DNA of 64,000 nucleotides from CAYNWT01 sp964450955 (lineage in GTDB: Bacteria > Planctomycetota > Planctomycetia > Planctomycetales > Planctomycetaceae): the NCBI GenBank assembly GCA_964450955.1, contig CAYVFI010000005.1, forward strand, positions 124,001-188,000, read 5' to 3'. Of this stretch, positions 53,250 through 59,916 are shown in pieces. Each line of letters opens with the position of its first letter. Positions within the stretch are counted from its first letter, which is position 1. Below the pieces are notes generated by a model. The model had not been told where the DNA came from, searched no databases, and saw only the letters and a program-made list of their open reading frames with translations. Both the position numbers and the translations under genes were made by a program.

Positions 53250-54158
53250 ATGAAAAGTCTTGTCGTAACTCTATTCCTGGCTGTCTCAGCCACGGTACTG
53301 ATTCAGGACGCGCGATTTGAGCGGCCTGCAGAACAGCAAAGTCAGGGTGAGCCTGGTCGAGGCCAGTTGGAACTGGACGAATGCCGCCTCGAGTTGTCGA
53401 AAGAGAAGATCATCATGATCGGGGCTTCGCAGACGGGAGTCCTTGAGTCTGTGGAACCCGGCGAGATTGGCCTGGCAGTCCGAGCCGGCAATACCGTTGC
53501 GAGGATCCGCAGCGATGTGATGAAGGCGAAATTGAACTCAGCTAAGAAGCGCGTCGAAAGTGACATCGAAATTCGGTACGCCGAAGCTTCCAATGCTGCT
53601 GCCAAGCAGCGATACCGGGCGGCACTTGCGAAGCGGAAATCTTACAGCGATGCCGAGCTCATGAACCTTCAGTTAGAGTGGAAGAAGACAGAACTACAAA
53701 TCGAAAAAGCCAAGATCGACAGAGAGATGCAGTCTTTCGAACAGCAGGAGATCATCGAAGAACTTAAAAACTACGTCATGACCACGCCTGTAAGCGGCGA
53801 AGTGGCTCAGGTAATTAAGAAGACGGGTGAGTCTGTTCGCCAGGGCGAAGATATCATGCAGATTATCGACGTCTCAGAGATCAAGGCCATTGGAAAGCTG
53901 CCGGTATCAGAACTGAGGAATGTCCCGAAGGGTACGAAGGTCGAAGTTCGCCTGCTTGCCAACAGCCCGGCAGAAGAACCTCCGTCGAATAAAGTGTTCA
54001 AGGGCACGATCACTTTCATCGACAAGGTCGTGAGTCGAGTCTCTCAGACGTGCGACATCCATGCGAAGATAAGAAACGAAAAAGATCGGAACGGCAACTT
54101 CATCCTGAAGCAGGGTATGAAGTGCCGGATGGTTGTGAAGCTCAACACGGCCAGCTAA
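53250..54158 (+). CDS. Secreted HlyD-family adaptor protein
   Basis: A 302-residue protein with a signal peptide (LVVTLFLAVSATVLIQ). The first lipoyl half (TGVLESVEPGEIGLAVRAGN, then VARIRSDVMKAKLNSAKKRV) leads into an alpha hairpin of about 100 residues (to EQQEIIEELKNYVMTTPVSG). The second lipoyl half (GEVAQVIKKTGESVRQGEDI) and a beta-barrel (SELRNVPKGTKVEVRLLANS) follow. This is the standard membrane-fusion layout, here without a membrane anchor. It precedes the M50/HlyD gene by 12 bases. Confidence 0.88.
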   Translation: MKSLVVTLFLAVSATVLIQDARFERPAEQQSQGEPGRGQLELDECRLELSKEKIIMIGASQTGVLESVEPGEIGLAVRAGNTVARIRSDVMKAKLNSAKKRVESDIEIRYAEASNAAAKQRYRAALAKRKSYSDAELMNLQLEWKKTELQIEKAKIDREMQSFEQQEIIEELKNYVMTTPVSGEVAQVIKKTGESVRQGEDIMQIIDVSEIKAIGKLPVSELRNVPKGTKVEVRLLANSPAEEPPSNKVFKGTITFIDKVVSRVSQTCDIHAKIRNEKDRNGNFILKQGMKCRMVVKLNTAS

Positions 54159-54170
54159 GGACGTCGATAA

Positions 54171-56504
54171 ATGGCAACGGGCGGTACAACGGATGGGATG
54201 CACGATGCGGCCGGGATGGTCGCATCGAACCAACGAGCCATACCGCTTAAGGTGCGCCCGGATCTTGTCACTGCGGAAATTGAATACCTCGGTGTCGGTT
54301 ACCGTGTGGTCAAAGACCCTGTCGGACTGAAGTACCACCGGTTGCAGGTCGAGCAGTATCACGTTCTGGAGCTACTGGACGGCGAACGCAGCCTGGAACA
54401 GGTTCGTGACGAGCTGAAGATCACTTACCCGACCGTTCAATTGCAGCTAAGCGACATTCAGCAGCTCATCACTGACCTGCACAAGAAGGGTCTGCTACAG
54501 ACGGATCGTCAGGGTCAGGCGGGTGCGTTGATTCGTGAACGACGCAAGGAAGCCGCGGATAAGCTGAAGCAGAAGCTGATGAGTCTCCTGTATTTCCGGC
54601 TGCCTGGGTGGGATCCGGAGAAGACACTGCAGTGGCTGCACCCTTTGGTGAAGTGGTTGTGGCACCCGGCGGTTATCTGCCTGTGTGCAGTTTTCGTTGC
54701 GTCGGCCTGGCTGTTACTGGCGGTCAACTTCGATGTGTTCCGCAGCAAGTTGCCTGAGTTCGAACAGTTTTTTGGCTGGCCCAACTTGCTTTACATGTGG
54801 GCCACGCTGGGTGTCGCCAAGGTTATTCATGAATTTGGGCACGGAGTAAGCTGTAAGCACTACAGGGGGGAATGCCATGAGATGGGTGTCATGCTGTTGG
54901 TGTTTAGTCCGTGTCTGTACTGCGATGTGACTGATTCGTGGATGTTGAAGAGTAAGTGGCAGCGAATCATCATCGCGGCTGCCGGAATGTATATCGAGGT
55001 CATAATCTCAGCGTGCGCGATTTACGTTTGGTGGTTTACCAAGCCGGGACTGGTCAACTATCTGGCACTCAATACCTTCTTCGTCACCACCATCACCACA
55101 GTGATCTTCAACGCGAACCCGCTGATGCGGTTTGATGGTTACTACATGATGAGCGACTTTCTGGAGATCCCAAATCTCCGGGCTAAGTCTGACAAGTTGT
55201 TGCGTGAATCGTTTGGTTGGTATTGCCTGGGCATTGAACCGAAGCCGGATCCGTTTATGCCCGAAACCGGCAAGGCGTGGTTCGTGGCTTACGCCATTGC
55301 TGCCTGGTCGTATCGCTGGGTCATTTTGTTTTCGATTAGTTTCTTTCTCTACACCGTTCTTAAGCCGTACGATCTTCAGAGCCTGGGCGTGGTCTTGTGT
55401 TTGATTTCCATGAGTGGAATTTTCATCTCCATGGGCAAGAACCTGTACCAGATGCTCTCAGCACCAAGGTTGGAACCATTGAGCAAGCCAAAAATTGCAA
55501 TCACTTGCACCGTTGCCGCTCTTGTTCTGCTGGCGGGACTTAGTATCCCAATCCCATGGCATGTTAGCGGTCCGTTTACCATTGAACCGCAGGAACTGGC
55601 TGACCACACCACCAGGCACGCCGGACAGTTGATGACGCCGGAAGGTATCAGGAAGAAAATCCAAACGCTGGGTGTGGATGACCCGGTTTCAAGGATTCTG
55701 CAACAGGCTTCCAGTTATACGAAGCGGATCAAAGCCGGGGATAGAGTTGAGAAAGGCCAGATACTGGCGGTGCTTGAAAATCCGATGCTCGAAGACGCGT
55801 TGCGGAACAAGATTGTCCAGGCAGAGTCAAAGGCCAAAGAAGCTGATGCATACGACCGGCTGGACGATGAAGCGATGCAGGAAAAAGCCGAGGCTGAACT
55901 GAGGGAGCAGGAGGCAGGAATCGAGCTGCTGGTTCGGCAGTTGAGTGAGCGTATCCTGAAGGCTTCTGTAAGTGGCTACGTGATCGCGCCACCAGCACGG
56001 CCGGAACCTGGTTTCGACGATACCAACAAGTACCGACTTGGCAGCTGGCATGGGACTCCGTTGGACGACCGGAACGCCACTTGCCTGTTGGATAAAGGCG
56101 AGCATTTTTGCAGCATCGCTCCGCGTGAAGACTACGAACTGTTTCTCTACATGGGTCAGTCAGACCTGGCCGATGTGAGTGTCGGTGCCGAGGTTGAACT
56201 GAAGCTGGAACACTTGCCCGCAATTACCTACGTCGGCAAAGTCGCTCGAATCTCAAGCCAGGGTGATGTGTTCGCTCCACAACCGCTAACCAACAAATAC
56301 GGCGGATCGCTGACAACCGTTACCGACAAGGAAGGCCGCGAACGATTGACCAGTGCTGCCTACCGCGTGATGGTTCGCCTGGACAATGACCTGGACATGC
56401 TGAAACCCGGCATGCGCGGCAAGGGCCGGTTTTTGGTTGATCAACGAACTACATGGCAGTGGATTAAACGTTACTTCTACGAAACCTTCCGCTTCCGGCT
56501 CTAA
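54171..56504 (+). CDS. PqqD-like / M50 zinc metallopeptidase / HlyD fusion membrane protein
   Basis: A 777-residue protein with AAGGA before the ATG. The N-terminal 100 residues form a PqqD-like winged helix (YHVLELLDGERSLEQVRDEL). The membrane core has the site-2-protease zinc motif H220-E-F-G-H224 and, about 100 residues on, NANPLMRFDGYY with D322 as third ligand; about six helices surround them. From residue 500 it resembles a HlyD adaptor (TKRIKAGDRVEKGQILAVLE, helical hairpin, MLKPGMRGKGRFLVDQRTTW). YydH-type peptide metallopeptidases and M50 proteins of planctomycete export loci share this layout. No ABC transporter or TolC-like gene is adjacent. The dispersed repeat follows its stop. 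Confidence 0.9.
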   Translation: MATGGTTDGMHDAAGMVASNQRAIPLKVRPDLVTAEIEYLGVGYRVVKDPVGLKYHRLQVEQYHVLELLDGERSLEQVRDELKITYPTVQLQLSDIQQLITDLHKKGLLQTDRQGQAGALIRERRKEAADKLKQKLMSLLYFRLPGWDPEKTLQWLHPLVKWLWHPAVICLCAVFVASAWLLLAVNFDVFRSKLPEFEQFFGWPNLLYMWATLGVAKVIHEFGHGVSCKHYRGECHEMGVMLLVFSPCLYCDVTDSWMLKSKWQRIIIAAAGMYIEVIISACAIYVWWFTKPGLVNYLALNTFFVTTITTVIFNANPLMRFDGYYMMSDFLEIPNLRAKSDKLLRESFGWYCLGIEPKPDPFMPETGKAWFVAYAIAAWSYRWVILFSISFFLYTVLKPYDLQSLGVVLCLISMSGIFISMGKNLYQMLSAPRLEPLSKPKIAITCTVAALVLLAGLSIPIPWHVSGPFTIEPQELADHTTRHAGQLMTPEGIRKKIQTLGVDDPVSRILQQASSYTKRIKAGDRVEKGQILAVLENPMLEDALRNKIVQAESKAKEADAYDRLDDEAMQEKAEAELREQEAGIELLVRQLSERILKASVSGYVIAPPARPEPGFDDTNKYRLGSWHGTPLDDRNATCLLDKGEHFCSIAPREDYELFLYMGQSDLADVSVGAEVELKLEHLPAITYVGKVARISSQGDVFAPQPLTNKYGGSLTTVTDKEGRERLTSAAYRVMVRLDNDLDMLKPGMRGKGRFLVDQRTTWQWIKRYFYETFRFRL

Positions 56505-56510
56505 CCGGCG

Positions 56511-56573
56511 AACGTTCTATTTGTCGGTAATCGTTGGTGAGCGGCTGGAGTTGCGGCAGCATGGCTGCGTCGG
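56511..56573 (+). repeat. Dispersed post-stop repeat, copy after the M50/HlyD gene
   Basis: Starts six bases after the stop: AACGTTCTATTTGTCGGTAA, then TCGTTGG, then GAGCGGCTGGAGTTGCGG and a GCAGC/GCTGC hairpin. More diverged than the other copies. Confidence 0.65.
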
Positions 56574-56669
56574 ATGTTTTGCGTGAAGTCATTGCATAAA
56601 CTAAGTTCGCCGCGAAGCGTTCCTTTTTTCGTGCCTTGGTGGTGTTGCTGACCGACTGTTGGAGTTCGC

Positions 56670-57302
56670 ATGCGAGATCCACATCAAGTTCTGGGTGTTC
56701 CGTGGAACGCCGATCCGCGACATATTCGCGCGGCGTACAGGAAGCGTGCGGCCGAGTTCCATCCTGACCGCAACTCAGAACCTGATGCCGCCGAACGGCT
56801 GAAGGAAGTGGTTGAGGCTTACCGGTTCCTTTCTAATCCATCGCGGTATGTTCAGGATCAGGACGACTATCAAGCTGCTGCCAGCGGTGGTGCGGCTTCA
56901 GTCAGCACGGCCGAGTTTCGACGGCAACAAACATTTTGGTACCACTTCCAAAAGCTCATCGCGCCTCGTGAAAGCCGCTGGCTGCCGGCACACGCTACAC
57001 GGTGCAGGCTGGCAATTGTTTTCTCTGCCGGACTGACTTGCCTGTTTCTATTCGACCCAGCCTGCGCGCAGATGCGCATGCCGGATACCGGCTTCGATGA
57101 GTTCATTATTGTCGGGCTGCTGCTGGCATCTACGATTGTTATTGTGTGCCCGTATTTGTTTGCGGAGATTCCGTTGTACACAAATCGTCGGGGCTTGGAG
57201 CCATCCGTGCCGGAGTGGTTAGTCGAAAGCTATGGTTGGATTGGATTGCTATCGATTCTGGTGATGATCGCTGTGGGTAGTCGTTTCTTTGGATTCGGGT
57301 GA
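56670..57302 (+). CDS. Membrane-anchored J-domain protein
   Basis: A 210-residue protein; GGAG lies five bases before the ATG. Residues 1-60 form a J domain with H31-P-D33 in AAEFHPDRNSEPDAAERLK. About 30 residues of linker, a hydrophobic segment (LAIVFSAGLTCLFLFDPACA) and two further helices (EFIIVGLLLASTIVIVCPYL, WIGLLSILVMIAVGSRFFG) follow. It should recruit DnaK to the membrane, with the J domain in the cytoplasm. It lacks the G/F and zinc-finger parts of DnaJ, so it is a class III J protein. The next gene begins 48 bases after its stop. Confidence 0.88.
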   Translation: MRDPHQVLGVPWNADPRHIRAAYRKRAAEFHPDRNSEPDAAERLKEVVEAYRFLSNPSRYVQDQDDYQAAASGGAASVSTAEFRRQQTFWYHFQKLIAPRESRWLPAHATRCRLAIVFSAGLTCLFLFDPACAQMRMPDTGFDEFIIVGLLLASTIVIVCPYLFAEIPLYTNRRGLEPSVPEWLVESYGWIGLLSILVMIAVGSRFFGFG

Positions 57303-57350
57303 TGGCCGACATTCCAGATGATTTGCTGCCGAGCGGCGAGAGGGTTAATC

Positions 57351-57740
57351 GTGTCTGTTGATCCGCGATATGTCCGAGGCATCGAACTGTTTAACGAACA
57401 GGAATTTTTCGCGTGCCACGACGAACTTGAAGAAGTCTGGACGGAAACGCTTGGTTCGGATCGAGAGTTCTACCAGGGTTTAATTCACACTGCGGTGTCA
57501 TTGTTCCATTTCGAAGGCGGCAACCTTGGCGGCGCGAGGAAGATGTATGAATCTTCGCGGCGTTATCTTGAACCGTACGGGGCCGATCACCTTGGCGTGA
57601 ACCTGGCCAGGCTGCAATCAGAGATGGACCACTGCTTTCGAGAGCTCCGGGGAGCTCACAGCGGATATCCGACCGGCGTGGAGCTTTCGGTGGAGGACAT
57701 TCCGACAATCGAGTTCCGGTTTGAAAACGATTGTGGTTGA
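57351..57740 (+). CDS. DUF309 family protein
   Basis: I take GTG 57351, seven bases after GAGAGGG, over an ATG 33 bases upstream that has no ribosome site. The 129-residue protein has the DUF309 signature GIELFNEQEFFACHDELEEV with W following, then FYQGLIHTAVSLFHFEGGNL and G-G-A-R-K. The family folds as a small helical bundle with metal-ligand-like His and Glu residues; its function is not established. It probably belongs to the J-domain transcript. Confidence 0.88.
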   Translation: MSVDPRYVRGIELFNEQEFFACHDELEEVWTETLGSDREFYQGLIHTAVSLFHFEGGNLGGARKMYESSRRYLEPYGADHLGVNLARLQSEMDHCFRELRGAHSGYPTGVELSVEDIPTIEFRFENDCG

Positions 57741-57844
57741 TTGACAACCGCGGCTTACGGTCCGGGGATTGGTTAGGGCATTCTTCAGGCCGGGATCGTT
57801 GGATATTGGTTCAACTGCCTGTGAAACCCCGCGAAACACGCAAG

Positions 57845-57873
57845 TTGAATCTGGCCATAGGCACTTCTAGAAT
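57845..57873 (+). promoter_or_regulatory. Candidate promoter of folE
   Basis: TTGAAT (57845-57850) and TAGAAT (57868-57873) with an ideal 17-base spacer. The transcript would start near 57880, 66 bases before the folE ATG. Confidence 0.6.
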
Positions 57874-57945
57874 CCTGAAACTTTCCGGTTGGTGCGACGC
57901 GTTGTGAACATGTGATTCGAACGCCGATGCCTTGAGACGGCGACA

Positions 57946-58554
57946 ATGGCGAAAACGAACGCAGATAAGAACGCAGAAGCAGAAGCGAAGTACTCAGACG
58001 TGGACTTTCCGCGCCTGCGAGCAGCGGTAAAAGAAATTCTGGCAGCGGTTGGTGAAGATCCTGAACGCGAAGGGTTACTGGAAACACCATCTCGCGTTTC
58101 GCGAATGTACGCCGAACTGTTTTGCGGATTGCACACCGACCCCAGTGACCATCTGAAAAAAGTGTTTCACGAAACGTACGACGAACTGGTTCTGGTTCGT
58201 GACATTACGTTTAACAGCATGTGCGAACACCACTTGCTGCCGTTTATGGGGCAGGCACATATTGGGTACATCCCCAAAGGCAAGATCACGGGGCTTAGCA
58301 AGTTGGCTCGCGTCGTCGAAGACATCTCGCACCGACCGCAGGTGCAGGAACGCATGACCCACGCGATTGCCGATTTGATTTTCGAGGAACTGGATGCCAA
58401 GGGTGTGATTGTCGTTGTTGAAGCGGTTCATACCTGCATGACGATTCGTGGCGTTCGAAAGCCTGGAGCATTGACTGTCACCAGTGCTGTTCGCGGGCTG
58501 TTGAAGGACAATCTCTCCAGCCGCGCCGAAGCAATGGCGTTGATAAACAACTAA
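57946..58554 (+). CDS. folE: GTP cyclohydrolase I
   Basis: A 202-residue protein of normal FolE length. The zinc ligands are C93 and H96 in SMCEHHLLPF and C164 in HTCMTIRG; the GTP-binding and catalytic segments GQAHIGYIPKGKITGLSKLA and QVQERMTHAIAD are intact. The homodecamer converts GTP to dihydroneopterin triphosphate, the first step of folate (and queuosine) synthesis. Its stop overlaps the start of a membrane-protein gene by one base (TAATG). Confidence 0.97.
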   Translation: MAKTNADKNAEAEAKYSDVDFPRLRAAVKEILAAVGEDPEREGLLETPSRVSRMYAELFCGLHTDPSDHLKKVFHETYDELVLVRDITFNSMCEHHLLPFMGQAHIGYIPKGKITGLSKLARVVEDISHRPQVQERMTHAIADLIFEELDAKGVIVVVEAVHTCMTIRGVRKPGALTVTSAVRGLLKDNLSSRAEAMALINN

Positions 58555-59399
58555 TGATCGCCCAATTCGCGTTGCGACTAACATTTGGTATGGGTTTCAT
58601 GTGGTTGCTCATGCCGCGGCGCGAAGTCACGGCTGGCTTCTTCAAAATTCAGATGCGCGTCGTGATGGGTCTTTGTATCCTGGCGGCTTTGTCTATCACG
58701 ACGGTGTTTATGGGCGATTCCGCGGGGTCCGAATTTTTCTCGCCGGCAACGTCTCGCATCCTTTGCGGTGTTGCGGCCGGCGCGGCGTATTTTGGTTCTG
58801 TGTTCTGGCTTTACGATTGGCGGAAAGCAGGCACGTGGATCATGGTTCCCGTCGCCGTGTTGGCCGGTGCAGTCTTGTGGGTCGGATATGCGATTGAACC
58901 GGCGTCGTCTGTGAACGACCTTTACACTGGCGAATCAAACCTGACTGGTATGGCGTTATCCAACTGGCTTAGCGGTCTGCGGCCTGAACTGTGGTTGCTG
59001 CCGCTGTCTGAGTTTTCTTCGGCCGCTCTGCTGGGCAGCACGGTTGTTGGCATGTTGCTGGGGCACTGGTACCTGACGTCCCCCACAATGACCATTAAGC
59101 CGCTTAGTTTTTTGAACAACTGTGTTCTGGCTTCGGTGATTCTAAGACTGCTTGTTTCACTGGTGGGACTGGGACTTGTCTTTCCCTTCGTTCAGTCGGA
59201 CACGCATGTGATCTGGCTTTCGTTAAGATGGATCGCCGGCATCGTGGCTCCGTTTCTGATTTGGTTTCTCACCTGGCGAATCCTGAAGTACAAGAACACG
59301 CAGTCAGCGACCGGAGTTTTATTCTCTGGCGTGATTGTGACTTTCATTGGCGAGATGACGGCATCGTTGCTGCTGACCGAACTTCCCTACCCCGTTTGA
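58554..59399 (+). CDS. Integral membrane protein of unknown function
   Basis: A 281-residue protein with seven or eight helices (MGLCILAALSITTVFMG, ILCGVAAGAAYFGSVFWLY, IMVPVAVLAGAVLWVGYAI, AALLGSTVVGMLLGHWYL, SVILRLLVSLVGLGLVFPF, GIVAPFLIWFLTWRIL, FSGVIVTFIGEMTASLLL). The GHWYLT motif and the closing GEMTASLLL recur in a membrane family found in planctomycetes and other bacteria; no function is known to me. It starts inside the folE stop, so it is coupled to folE. The next gene starts 27 bases on. Confidence 0.8.
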   Translation: MIAQFALRLTFGMGFMWLLMPRREVTAGFFKIQMRVVMGLCILAALSITTVFMGDSAGSEFFSPATSRILCGVAAGAAYFGSVFWLYDWRKAGTWIMVPVAVLAGAVLWVGYAIEPASSVNDLYTGESNLTGMALSNWLSGLRPELWLLPLSEFSSAALLGSTVVGMLLGHWYLTSPTMTIKPLSFLNNCVLASVILRLLVSLVGLGLVFPFVQSDTHVIWLSLRWIAGIVAPFLIWFLTWRILKYKNTQSATGVLFSGVIVTFIGEMTASLLLTELPYPV

Positions 59400-59425
59400 C
59401 TCTCTAACCAAAGCGGTCTCAAACC

Positions 59426-59884
59426 ATGCGACTTCGCTACGCCTGTCCAAGCTGCGAAAGCCAGCGCGAAACTGATGTCGTTCCACCGGCAGACATTCAG
59501 TGCGAATGTTCATGGCAACGCGGGGTGACCGGCGAACAGTTTAGTGGTGATACTCCAAATCAGTGTCTGGTTTGCAGTTGTGACGATTTGTGGCGGCAGA
59601 AGGATTTCCCGCAGTGGCTGGGATTATTGATGGTGGGGTTGGGTATCGTTCTAAGCACAATCGCGTGGTCTCAGCATAGGCCGGTCACCGCACTTGGCAT
59701 TCTGATGTTCTTCGCGTTGGTCGATATGCTGCTTTACTGGTTCATGGGTGATATGCTGGTGTGCTACCGCTGTCGTGCTCGGCACCGGAAGATGCCGATT
59801 GGTGAGGATCATCCAAACTTTGATCTGGAGATCTCTGAACGTTATCGACAGCAAGAACTCCGCATGAAGCAAGCCGGGAAGTAG
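59426..59884 (+). CDS. Membrane protein with two zinc-ribbon-like Cys clusters
   Basis: A 152-residue protein. The N-terminus has Cys pairs (YACPSCES, IQCECSW, NQCLVCSCDD) and the region after the helices has VCYRCRARHRK; together these look like a zinc ribbon split around two helices (LGLLMVGLGIVLSTIAW, ALGILMFFALVDMLLYWFMG). The termini should face the cytoplasm. I do not recognise a named family. It lies between the folE-linked membrane gene and the FAD oxidase gene, 32 bases before the latter. Confidence 0.75.
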   Translation: MRLRYACPSCESQRETDVVPPADIQCECSWQRGVTGEQFSGDTPNQCLVCSCDDLWRQKDFPQWLGLLMVGLGIVLSTIAWSQHRPVTALGILMFFALVDMLLYWFMGDMLVCYRCRARHRKMPIGEDHPNFDLEISERYRQQELRMKQAGK

Positions 59885-59916
59885 GCGTTTTCTTCGGCTC
59901 GTAGAACTTTGGAACC

